Shown piece by piece: positions 1 through 5,551 of a stretch of DNA of 5,551 nucleotides. Numbering within the stretch: the first letter of the stretch is position 1; each line of letters begins with the position of its first letter. The notes beneath the pieces were generated by a model. The model did not search any database, was not told the DNA's origin, and worked only from the letters and a program-made list of their open reading frames with translations. Position numbers and translations under genes: made by a program. Origin of the DNA: Dehalococcoidia bacterium (GTDB taxonomy: Bacteria; Chloroflexota; Dehalococcoidia; JAUSJJ01); the NCBI GenBank assembly GCA_030647705.1, contig JAUSJJ010000060.1, positions 1-5,551 on the forward strand, read 5' to 3'.

Positions 1-2031
1 GGCGAGGCCATCTCCTGGCACCTGCGGGAAGCCATCGGGGTGAACCAAAAACCGGTGCGTCGCGTTGTGTTCCACGAGATCACTCCGGACGCGGTAAAGG
101 AGGCGTTCGCCCAGCCGCGAGACCTCGATATGAAGCTGGTAGACGCGCAACAGGCCAGGCGCATACTGGACCGCCTGGTGGGCTACAAGATAAGCCCGCT
201 GTTGTGGAAGAAAGTGAAGAGAGGCCTCTCAGCCGGCCGCGTGCAATCGGTGGCCGTGAGGATGATCGTGGACCGGGAGAGGGAGGTCAAGGCTTTCGTC
301 CCGGTCGAGTACTGGACCATCGAGGCCGAGCTGTCAAAGAGACCGCCGGCATCAACGGTCCAATTCCGCGCTGCACTGATCGGGCTGCTAGATGCGAAGG
401 GCAAGCTCGATATCTCGAACGAACAGGAGACGAACCGGCTCAAGGGGATTCTGCAGAAAGCGGAGTACTCCGTGCACAAGGTGCAGCAGAAGAAATCGAA
501 CCGGCAGCCGGCGCCGCCGTTCATCACCAGCACCCTCCAGCAGGAGGCCTGGCGCAAGCTCAAGTTCACGGCCAAACGCACTATGGCGGTGGCTCAGCAG
601 CTTTACGAAGGACTTGCGCTGGGACGCGAAGGCAACGTCGGCCTGATCACCTATATGAGGACCGACTCCACCAGGATAGCCGTCTCGGCACAACAGGAGG
701 CGCGGGACTACATTGCTCAGAAGTTCGGCACGGACTTCCTGCCGCCGACGCCTCGCGCACCCAGGGGCAAGGTCAAGGGCGCCCAGGAGGCGCACGAGGC
801 CATCCGACCCACCTCGGTCAGGCGTGAGCCGGACGCATTGAAGCAGTTCCTTAACAGAGACCAACTGCGCCTGTATGAACTGGTCTGGAAGCGTCTGGTA
901 GCCAGCCAGATGGCTGACGCAGTGATGAACACTACAACCATCGACATAGCGGCCAGCACCCGCGGCGCGTCAGGGGACTATCTCTTACGAACCGCGAAGT
1001 CGGTGGTCAGCTTCCCCGGGTTCCTTGTCCTCTACACCGAGGACAAGGACGACGCGGAGGACGACAAGCAGGAGAAGCAGACCCTGCCCGATCTCGCCAA
1101 GGGCGAAGGGCTGAACCTGCTCAAGCTGCTTTCCGAGCAGCACTTCACCGAACCGCCTCCCCGCTACACGGAGGCCACCCTGGTAAAAGCGCTGGAGCAG
1201 AACGGCATCGGCCGGCCCAGCACCTACGCGCCGATCATTTCTACCATCCAGGACCGGGGCTACGTGGAAAAAGACAACGGCAGGTTCAAGCCGCTGGAGC
1301 TCGGCTTCGTGGTCAACGACCTGTTGGTGGGCCACTTCCCCAAGATCGTCGACATCGCTTTCACAGCACGGCTGGAGGACGACCTGGACAAAGTAGCCAA
1401 CGGCAAGGCGAAGTGGGTGCCGCTGCTCAAGGCGTTCTACGTCCCCTTCGAGAAGACGCTGATCCAGGCGGCCAAGGAGATGCCCAAGGTGAGGCTGGCC
1501 GGCGAACCGACCAACGAGGTCTGCCCCAACTGCGGCAAGCCGATGGTGATCAAGACGGGGCGCTTCGGCAGGTTCATGTCCTGCTCCGGCTACCCCGAAT
1601 GCAAGACACACAAGCCATTGCCCGAGGACGAGGCCAAGCTGGCAAAGCCGACCGGCGAGGTCTGCGAGAAGTGCGGCAAGCCGATGGTGATGAAGCGGGG
1701 CCGCTTCGGGAACTTCCTGGCCTGCTCCGGCTACCCGGAGTGCAAGAACACCAAGCGCATCGTGATAAGCACCGGCGCCCACTGCCCCAAGTGCGGCGGA
1801 GAGATCGTGCAACGCAGCGCCAAGACAGGCAGGAAGCGCGTCTTCTACGGCTGCGCCAACTACCCCAAGTGCGACTACATTTCCTGGCAGAAGCCGCTGC
1901 CACAGGCATGCCCGAGCTGCGGCGGCCTGCTGGTGATGAGCGGAAAAAACGCGGTAAAGTGCGCCAAGTGCGACTACACCGGCGAGGCGCCTGATACCGA
2001 GAAAGAGCCGGCGGCTTCGGCGACAGGCTAA
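1..2031 (+). CDS. topA: DNA topoisomerase I (type IA), 5'-truncated by window edge
   Basis: Type IA topoisomerase, which relaxes negatively supercoiled DNA by cutting one strand through a 5'-phosphotyrosine. The frame is open from base 1. The first residues, GEAISWHLRE, are the end of the TOPRIM motif DxDREGEAIxWH, so the true start lies about 115 codons upstream and the ATG-like GTG/ATG codons near base 40 are not the start. Visible landmarks are LVGYKISPLLWKK and GLSAGRVQSVAVR (about 175-265), the active-site motif GLITYMRTDST with the catalytic Tyr codon at 652-654, and NGIGRPSTYAPIISTIQDRG (about 1201-1260). Four Cys4 zinc ribbons follow at the C terminus. The 676 visible residues plus the missing part give about 790, normal for bacterial TopA. 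It ends in TAA, and the next gene starts 10 nt later. Product identity is near certain; only the N terminus is absent. Confidence 0.97.
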   Translation, partial: GEAISWHLREAIGVNQKPVRRVVFHEITPDAVKEAFAQPRDLDMKLVDAQQARRILDRLVGYKISPLLWKKVKRGLSAGRVQSVAVRMIVDREREVKAFVPVEYWTIEAELSKRPPASTVQFRAALIGLLDAKGKLDISNEQETNRLKGILQKAEYSVHKVQQKKSNRQPAPPFITSTLQQEAWRKLKFTAKRTMAVAQQLYEGLALGREGNVGLITYMRTDSTRIAVSAQQEARDYIAQKFGTDFLPPTPRAPRGKVKGAQEAHEAIRPTSVRREPDALKQFLNRDQLRLYELVWKRLVASQMADAVMNTTTIDIAASTRGASGDYLLRTAKSVVSFPGFLVLYTEDKDDAEDDKQEKQTLPDLAKGEGLNLLKLLSEQHFTEPPPRYTEATLVKALEQNGIGRPSTYAPIISTIQDRGYVEKDNGRFKPLELGFVVNDLLVGHFPKIVDIAFTARLEDDLDKVANGKAKWVPLLKAFYVPFEKTLIQAAKEMPKVRLAGEPTNEVCPNCGKPMVIKTGRFGRFMSCSGYPECKTHKPLPEDEAKLAKPTGEVCEKCGKPMVMKRGRFGNFLACSGYPECKNTKRIVISTGAHCPKCGGEIVQRSAKTGRKRVFYGCANYPKCDYISWQKPLPQACPSCGGLLVMSGKNAVKCAKCDYTGEAPDTEKEPAASATG
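1522..1971 (+). other. TopA C-terminal array of four zinc ribbons
   Basis: Four Cys4 modules lie in frame at about 1522-1602, 1663-1743, 1783-1872 and 1909-1971. The first three have the topoisomerase form CxxCG...C..YPxC, with SGYPEC, SGYPEC and ANYPKC at their ends. The fourth is a shorter CxxC...CxxC module (CPSCGG ... CAKC) of rubredoxin-like spacing. In the family these modules bind the passing single strand and, in some species, RNA polymerase. Ligand cysteines are intact in all four. A short tail rich in Glu, Pro and Ala ends the protein. Confidence 0.85.
1531..1691 (+). repeat. Direct repeat within topA zinc ribbons 1 and 2
   Basis: The 20-base string TGCGGCAAGCCGATGGTGAT occurs at 1531-1550 and again at 1672-1691, 141 bases (47 codons) apart and in frame. 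Flanking sequence is also alike: both copies encode CGKPMV, GRFG and CSGYPECK. This is an internal protein-module duplication, not a mobile repeat. Confidence 0.8.
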
Positions 2032-2036
2032 GGGAG
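2031..2036 (+). promoter_or_regulatory. Shine-Dalgarno for the TTG-started xer gene
   Basis: AGGGAG overlaps the last base of the topA TAA and lies 5 nt before the TTG at 2042. It supports that TTG as the start, since the next in-frame Met is residue 81, well inside the N-terminal domain. Confidence 0.65.
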
Positions 2037-2041
2037 ACCGC

Positions 2042-2953
2042 TTGGAAGAGCTTCTTCAGAAGTACCTGAGATACCTGGAAATAGAGCGTAACGCCTCGCG
2101 CTACACCGTGAGGAACTACACCAGCGATATCCGGGACAGCTTCTTCAAGTTCCTCAAGAGCGAGGGCATCGCTTCACTGGCCGAGGTAGACCGCCTGGCC
2201 CTGCGCCGGTACCTGGGCTGGCTGGCTGAAGCCGGCTATGCCAGGAGCAGCGTATCGCGAAAACTGAGCGCGGTCCGCTCCATGTACCGCTACCTGGCGT
2301 GGGAGCGGGACATTCCCGACAACACGTTAGCCAAGGTGTCTCTGCCCAAACGAGAGAAGCGGCTGCCCCCGTTTCTGACGCAATCGGAGACCCTGCGCCT
2401 GATCGAGGCGCCGAGCCTCGATACGCCCCTGGGGCTGCGGGACCGGGCAATCCTGGAACTGCTCTACGCAGCGGGCATGCGCGTAGGCGAGATAACCGGG
2501 CTGAACGTCAGGGACATCAATCTGAAGTCGCGTGAGGTGCTGGTCCTGGGAAAGGGCAGCAAAGAGCGCCAGGTGCTGATGGGCAAGACGGCGGCTGCGT
2601 TTCTGGAACGATACATGCGCAGCGCGCGACGGAAACTCATGGGCAAACGCCGGCCGGACGCCCTGTTCCTCAACCGCAGGGGCGGCAGGCTCACTGACCG
2701 GTCCGTTCAGTTGCTGGTCAACCGGTACGCAAGAGGCGCCGGTATGCAGAAAAGCATCCATCCGCACATGTTGCGCCACAGCTTCGCCACGCACATGCTG
2801 GACGGCGGCGCCGATCTCCGGGTCATACAGGAACTGCTGGGACACGCCAGCCTGGCCACCACGCAGACATACACCCATGTCACCCAGAAACAGATTCGTA
2901 AGGTCTATCTCGAAGCCCATCCCCGCGCCCATATGAAAGGAGGCGAGAAATGA
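2042..2953 (+). CDS. xerC: Xer-type tyrosine recombinase (XerC/XerD family)
   Basis: Site-specific recombinase that cleaves and rejoins DNA through a 3'-phosphotyrosine. Family members resolve chromosome dimers at dif with the FtsK translocase. The 303 residues match the usual Xer length of about 300. Residues 1-90 form the SAM-like core-binding domain (LLQKYLRYLEIERNAS near the start), and about 110-290 form the catalytic domain. The catalytic set is complete: Arg147 (AAGMRVGEI), Lys171 (GKGSKER), His242 and Arg245 (HMLRHSFATH), His268 (LLGHASL) and nucleophile Tyr277 (TQTYTHV). The start is TTG, supported by AGGGAG 5 nt upstream. Adjacency to topA is the classic xerC setting, but XerC, XerD and single-recombinase (XerA/XerH-like) roles cannot be separated from sequence alone. 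No integron or phage integrase insertions are visible, so a housekeeping role is likely. It overlaps aroQ by ATGA. Confidence 0.93.
   Translation: MEELLQKYLRYLEIERNASRYTVRNYTSDIRDSFFKFLKSEGIASLAEVDRLALRRYLGWLAEAGYARSSVSRKLSAVRSMYRYLAWERDIPDNTLAKVSLPKREKRLPPFLTQSETLRLIEAPSLDTPLGLRDRAILELLYAAGMRVGEITGLNVRDINLKSREVLVLGKGSKERQVLMGKTAAAFLERYMRSARRKLMGKRRPDALFLNRRGGRLTDRSVQLLVNRYARGAGMQKSIHPHMLRHSFATHMLDGGADLRVIQELLGHASLATTQTYTHVTQKQIRKVYLEAHPRAHMKGGEK
2936..2943 (+). promoter_or_regulatory. Near-perfect Shine-Dalgarno for aroQ
   Basis: AAAGGAGG sits inside the last codons of the recombinase gene, 6 nt before the aroQ ATG at 2950. It is the strongest ribosome binding site in the window and fixes the aroQ start. 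It should let aroQ be translated well even if recombinase translation is low. Confidence 0.85.
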
Positions 2954-3396
2954 GAATCCTCGTCATCCACGGACCCAATCTGAATATGCTGGGCAAACGG
3001 GACCGGAAGCTGTACGGAAGCAAGACCCTGGACCAGATCAATACTGCTCTGAAGGCCAGGGCGGGTGATCTGGACGTGGAACTGGTCACCTTCCAGTCCA
3101 ACGGCGAAGGGGCCCTTGTCGATTTCGTGCAGCAGGAAGCCGGCAAGTCGGATGGCATCATCATCAATCCCGGGGCGCTCACCCACTACGGCCTTTCACT
3201 GCGCGATGTACTGGCCGATAGCGCCTTGCCAGTCGTCGAGGTCCATATCTCAAACATCTACTCCCGCGAGGAGTGGCGGCACCACTCGGTCATTGCGTCC
3301 GTAGCTCTGGGCCAGATCAGCGGGCTAGGCTGGAGAGGGTACATCGCTGCCCTGGAGATTCTGGCGGCCACGCTCCGGGAGAAGACCAGGAAATGA
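2950..3396 (+). CDS. aroQ: 3-dehydroquinate dehydratase, type II
   Basis: Converts 3-dehydroquinate to 3-dehydroshikimate, the third step of the shikimate pathway to chorismate and the aromatic amino acids. Type II enzymes are small cytosolic dodecamers using an enolate mechanism, unrelated to type I AroD. The 148 residues are the normal length. Family motifs are complete: HGPNLNMLG at 7-15, the flexible lid with Arg17 and catalytic Tyr22 (KLYG), QSNGEG at 49-54, NPGALTHY with Asn73, EVHISN with catalytic His99, and Arg106 and Arg110 in the following segment. The QSN motif has Gly52 where many homologues have His, a minor variation. The gene overlaps the recombinase upstream and the peptidase downstream by ATGA, implying translational coupling. 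No other aro gene is in the window, so the pathway is split in this genome. Confidence 0.97.
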   Translation: MRILVIHGPNLNMLGKRDRKLYGSKTLDQINTALKARAGDLDVELVTFQSNGEGALVDFVQQEAGKSDGIIINPGALTHYGLSLRDVLADSALPVVEVHISNIYSREEWRHHSVIASVALGQISGLGWRGYIAALEILAATLREKTRK

Positions 3397-4469
3397 ACAT
3401 CCGCGTTGAAAAGCTGCGCTCCAAACTCAGTGAGCTCAGCCTGGATGCCATCCTCATCTCCCAGACCGAAAACCGGCGCTATCTTTCCGGTTTCACCGGC
3501 TCCGCCGGCTACCTGTTGATCTCGCCGGACAGGGCGATCGTCACCACCGACTTTCGCTACCTGGAGCAGGCCGGGCTGGAAGCGCCGGATTTTCAAGTGA
3601 TACGTATCACCGGTGAGCCGCCCAAATGGTTCCCGGACCTGGCTGCCACGCTGGGCGGCCAGAAGATCGGCTTCGAAAGCACGGACATCTCGTTCGCGAT
3701 GTATCAAGCGCTGACGCAGGCCCTGGCCCAGAGCCAGGCAGCCAAGCATCTGCGACTCATCCCAGTGCAGCAGGTCGTGGAGCCGATCCGCGCGGTCAAA
3801 GAGGAGTCCGAGCTGAAGCTGATGCAGCAGGCCGCAGCCCTTTCCGACGCCGCTTTCGAACACGTGGCCGCCACCATCGCGCCCGGCGTCACCGAGAAGC
3901 AGATCGCCTGGGCGCTGGAGAAATACCTTAAAGAGAACGGCAGCGGCCCTTTGCCTTTCGATATCATCGTCGGCTCCGGCCCGAATTCGGCCCTTCCCCA
4001 CATCCGCCCCGGCGACCGCCCCGTCCAGGAGGGCGAGCCAATCGTTATCGACGTGGGGGCACGGTGGAAGGGGTATTGCAGCGACCTCACCCGCACCATC
4101 TGGCTGGGCAAGCCGGACAAGAAACTAACGCAGGTCTACGATATCGTGCTTGCCGCACAGCTCACCGCCATGGCCACCATGGCCACCAGCATGACCGGCG
4201 AGCAGGCCGACCGCCTGGCGCGCACCGTCATCGAGCAGGCAGGCTACGGAGAGGCCTTCGGCCACAGCCTGGGCCACGGCGTCGGGCTGGTACCGCACGA
4301 GTTCCCCAGATTGGGCTCGGGCTCCACGGACGTACTCGCCAACGGCATGGTGCTCACCGATGAGCCGGGCATCTACATTACTGGCTGGGGCGGAGTCCGC
4401 ATCGAAGACATGGTAGTCATGGAGAACGGAAGACCCAAGTCACTGTCCCACGCCAGGAAGCAATCCTGA
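3393..4469 (+). CDS. pepP: Xaa-Pro aminopeptidase / M24B metallopeptidase
   Basis: Dinuclear-metal peptidase of the pita-bread fold, expected to remove N-terminal residues next to proline or to split X-Pro dipeptides in the cytosol. The 358 residues fit the short bacterial/archaeal form. Residues 1-130 are the creatinase-like N-terminal domain (NRRYLSGFTGSAGYLLI near 27-43), and about 140-350 the catalytic domain. All five metal ligands are present with family spacing: Asp220, Asp231 (VIDVGARWKGYCSDLTRT), His295 (SLGHGVG), Glu324 (TDEPGIY) and Glu338 (VRIEDM). His302 in VPHEFP is the usual extra active-site histidine. The ATG at 3393 overlaps the aroQ stop as ATGA. An upstream in-frame ATG at 3273 lies within aroQ and adds 40 unrelated residues, so it is not the start. 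PepP, PepQ (prolidase) or YpdF-like specificity cannot be settled here. The C terminus (SHARKQS) seems a few residues shorter than usual. Confidence 0.92.
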   Translation: MNIRVEKLRSKLSELSLDAILISQTENRRYLSGFTGSAGYLLISPDRAIVTTDFRYLEQAGLEAPDFQVIRITGEPPKWFPDLAATLGGQKIGFESTDISFAMYQALTQALAQSQAAKHLRLIPVQQVVEPIRAVKEESELKLMQQAAALSDAAFEHVAATIAPGVTEKQIAWALEKYLKENGSGPLPFDIIVGSGPNSALPHIRPGDRPVQEGEPIVIDVGARWKGYCSDLTRTIWLGKPDKKLTQVYDIVLAAQLTAMATMATSMTGEQADRLARTVIEQAGYGEAFGHSLGHGVGLVPHEFPRLGSGSTDVLANGMVLTDEPGIYITGWGGVRIEDMVVMENGRPKSLSHARKQS

Positions 4470-4504
4470 ACCAACCCAACTACAATTGAGAGACGGATCG
4501 ACTC

Positions 4505-5161
4505 TTGCTGAAAGCTGACCTTCATCTGCATACCACCTCCTCGCGAGACTCCGCAGTCACGCCTGAGCTCTTAATCGCCCGCTGCAAAGAAACGGGCATC
4601 AACTGCGTCGCCGTGACGGACCACAACGCTATCGAGGGCGCGCTGGCGCTGAAGAAGACAGCCCCTTTCACTATCATCGTCGGGGAGGAGATCAGGACCA
4701 CCCACGGGGAGATCATCGGGTACTTTCTTTCGGAGAGGATACCTCGGGGGCTATCCCCGGAGGAGACTATAAGCCGCATCAAAGGGCAGGGCGGGCTGGT
4801 CTGCGTGCCCCACCCCACCGACCGGTTCCGGCCATCCGCACTCGATCCCAAGTCCCTGCAGGCCGTGCTGCCGCAGGTAGACATCATCGAAGTCTTCAAT
4901 GCCAGGACCCCTCTGAGCAGGGACCAGAAGAAGGCCCGTCTGCTGGCCCAGAACAACGGGCTGCTGGCGAGCGCCGGCAGCGATTCACACACGCCCGGAG
5001 AGATAGGCAACGCCTACGTGGAGATGCCTGAGTTCACGACACCTGAGGAGTTCAAGTCCGCCCTGGCCCAGGGCACGGTCCACGGCAAGACGGCCGGACT
5101 CTGGATCAGAGTAGCCAGCAGGCTCTCCACTATGAGACGATGGGCGCTGCCGCCGAGGTAG
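4505..5161 (+). CDS. PHP-domain metal-dependent phosphoesterase
   Basis: Member of the polymerase-and-histidinol-phosphatase (PHP) superfamily, stand-alone form, 218 residues. These fold as a metal-binding barrel and hydrolyse phosphoesters; characterised relatives include the RNase AM/YciV type (nucleoside 3',5'-bisphosphate and RNA 5'-end hydrolysis), but the substrate here is unknown. Metal-site motifs are all visible: DLHLHT (Asp5, His7, His9), VTDHN (Asp39, His40), GEEI (Glu61), PHP (His103), EVFN (about 129-132) and GSDSH (Asp160, His162). The last 20 or so residues are basic, with no recognised domain. The start must be the TTG at 4505: an in-frame TGA lies at 4487-4489, there is no ATG in between, and DLHLHT needs to be near the N terminus. 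Only a weak purine-rich site (GAGAG at 4488-4492, CGGA at 4494-4497) precedes it. It ends in TAG, one base before the formyltransferase ATG. Confidence 0.88.
   Translation: MLKADLHLHTTSSRDSAVTPELLIARCKETGINCVAVTDHNAIEGALALKKTAPFTIIVGEEIRTTHGEIIGYFLSERIPRGLSPEETISRIKGQGGLVCVPHPTDRFRPSALDPKSLQAVLPQVDIIEVFNARTPLSRDQKKARLLAQNNGLLASAGSDSHTPGEIGNAYVEMPEFTTPEEFKSALAQGTVHGKTAGLWIRVASRLSTMRRWALPPR
5155..5158 (+). promoter_or_regulatory. Shine-Dalgarno for the formyltransferase gene, start choice
   Basis: GAGG within the last codons of the PHP gene lies 4 nt before the ATG at 5163 and 7 nt before the adjacent in-frame ATG at 5166. The longer spacing is more usual, so 5166 (protein beginning MKLGWFSTG) may be the true start. 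The difference is one residue. Confidence 0.5.
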
Positions 5162-5162
5162 C

Positions 5163-5411
5163 ATGATGAAGCTGGGCTGGTTTTCCACAGGACGCGGCCC
5201 TGCCTCCAGGGAGCTGCTGCGGACTGCCTGGGAGAAGGTGGGAGACGGGACAATCAAGGCCGAATTCGCCTTCGTCTTCTGCAATCGAGAGCCGGGGGAA
5301 TCGCCCGAGACCGACCGGTTTCTGGAGCAGGTCAGAAGCTACGGCATCCCTCTCCTCGTCTTCTCTGCGGCCAGGTTCAAGCCGGGTGAAGGGCACCTCT
5401 CTGACCAATAG
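5163..5411 (+). CDS. Formyltransferase (PurN/Fmt fold), N-terminal part ended by in-frame TAG
   Basis: N-terminal 82 residues of a folate-dependent formyltransferase-like protein, of the fold shared by PurN (GAR transformylase) and Fmt. The start MKLGWFSTGRGPASRELL corresponds to the PurN beginning with its SGNGSN phosphate-binding loop. FAFVFCNREPGES and RSYGIPLLVFSAARF follow the PurN pattern VFSNK... and QAGIATHTL. Translation stops at TAG 5409-5411, before any catalytic residue, so this piece alone should be inactive. Family sequence resumes in the same frame directly after the TAG. The gene follows the PHP gene by one base, so the two are probably co-translated. PurN itself, a PurN paralogue or another formyltransferase are all possible; the loop GRGPAS is not a standard PurN loop, so I leave the symbol blank. 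A coupled fragment, pseudogene, sequence error or amber read-through all remain open. Confidence 0.7.
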   Translation: MMKLGWFSTGRGPASRELLRTAWEKVGDGTIKAEFAFVFCNREPGESPETDRFLEQVRSYGIPLLVFSAARFKPGEGHLSDQ

Positions 5412-5551
5412 CGGCTGGAATACGACCGCGAAGTCATGCGCCGGCTTCAGCGCTTCGACCCGGAGTTGTGCGTCCTTGCCGGATACAAGCTGGTGGTGGG
5501 GCCGGAGATGTGCTCCCGGTACAAGATGGTCAACCTGCACCCTGCCGCCCC
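5412..5551 (+). pseudogene. Formyltransferase continuation after the TAG, cut by window end
   Basis: All 46 codons after the TAG are open, in the same frame as the upstream fragment, and are clearly family sequence. RLEYDREVMRRLQRF lines up with REAYDRELIHEIDMY of E. coli PurN. The next stretch, DPELCVLAGYKLVVGPEM, lines up with APDVVVLAGFMRILSPAF. MVNLHPAAP matches LLNIHPSLLP, which carries the catalytic Asn and His (Asn106 and His108 in PurN). The third catalytic residue, an Asp further on, lies beyond the window. There is no frame change at the junction, so a single TAG codon is the only break. The first Met after it (5436-5438) has no good ribosome binding site, so separate translation of this part looks weak. 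The E. coli comparison is from memory, not an alignment run. Confidence 0.75.

Noticed and set aside
985..1812. Long minus-strand open frame of 275 codons opposite topA
   Set aside because: It lies wholly opposite well-conserved topA sequence, its protein is low-complexity and Leu/Gly/Val/Ala-rich with no family motif, and GC-rich codon usage commonly opens such antisense frames.
3273..3392. Upstream extension of the peptidase to an ATG at 3273
   Set aside because: The extra 40 residues are out-of-frame aroQ sequence with no homology; the ATG at 3393 gives a normal family N terminus and an ATGA overlap.
3258..4001. Minus-strand open frame of 247 codons opposite aroQ and the peptidase
   Set aside because: It spans two genes with strong catalytic motifs on the other strand and has no recognisable motif itself; treated as a shadow.
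4481..4486. TACAAT as a possible -10 promoter element before the PHP gene
   Set aside because: No -35-like hexamer lies at proper spacing (the bases at 4458-4463 are AAGCAA), so a single hexamer is not enough.
5159..5161. Possible read-through of the PHP gene's TAG, as for the downstream amber
   Set aside because: The frame after this TAG encodes out-of-frame formyltransferase sequence with no family character, so this TAG is a true stop. That TAG is used normally here also weakens the idea of genome-wide amber reassignment.
5130..5540. Minus-strand open frame of 136 codons over the formyltransferase
   Set aside because: I considered whether it might be the real gene given the broken plus-strand frame. 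The plus strand carries clear formyltransferase motifs on both sides of the TAG, while the minus-strand product has none.
2954..5551. A dif-like recombination site, tRNA, hairpin terminator or CRISPR repeat in or near the operon
   Set aside because: I looked in the intergenic gaps (the longest is 35 bases at 4470-4504) and saw no inverted-repeat core, stem with T-run, clover-leaf or spaced repeats.

Overview
The window is a GC-rich, densely packed, all-plus-strand stretch of a bacterial chromosome, with nothing that looks mobile. Gene order and protein style suggest a GC-rich bacterium, with Chloroflexota (Dehalococcoidia-like) as my best guess and Firmicutes-like lineages as the alternative. 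This placement is an inference from gene content, not from a marker. The abrupt ends and one in-frame stop would fit a metagenomic contig.

Layout: (1) 1-2031, the 3' part of topA (DNA topoisomerase I). The window opens inside the TOPRIM motif, so about 115 N-terminal codons are missing. The protein ends in four Cys4 zinc ribbons. (2) 2042-2953, a Xer-type tyrosine recombinase with a complete catalytic set and a TTG start. (3) 2950-3396, aroQ, type II 3-dehydroquinate dehydratase. (4) 3393-4469, an M24B Xaa-Pro aminopeptidase with all five metal ligands. (5) 4505-5161, a PHP-domain metal-dependent phosphoesterase with a TTG start. (6) 5163-5551 (runs off the end), a formyltransferase of the PurN/Fmt fold whose reading frame is cut by an in-frame TAG at 5409-5411. 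Recognisable family sequence, including the catalytic Asn-x-His-Pro motif, continues in the same frame after the stop.

The spacings are +10, ATGA overlap, ATGA overlap, +35 and +1 nt. No terminator or convincing promoter lies between genes, so the set reads as one operon driven from upstream of the window. The genes do not form one pathway. topA and xer handle chromosome topology and dimer resolution, aroQ belongs to the shikimate pathway, and the peptidase is a housekeeping enzyme often found next to aroQ. The PHP and formyltransferase genes form a tightly coupled pair of unknown substrate.

No tRNA, rRNA, CRISPR array, insertion sequence or attachment site was recognised. The largest gene-free gap is 35 bases. 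The main point needing attention is the broken or recoded formyltransferase at the right end; otherwise this is ordinary core-genome sequence.
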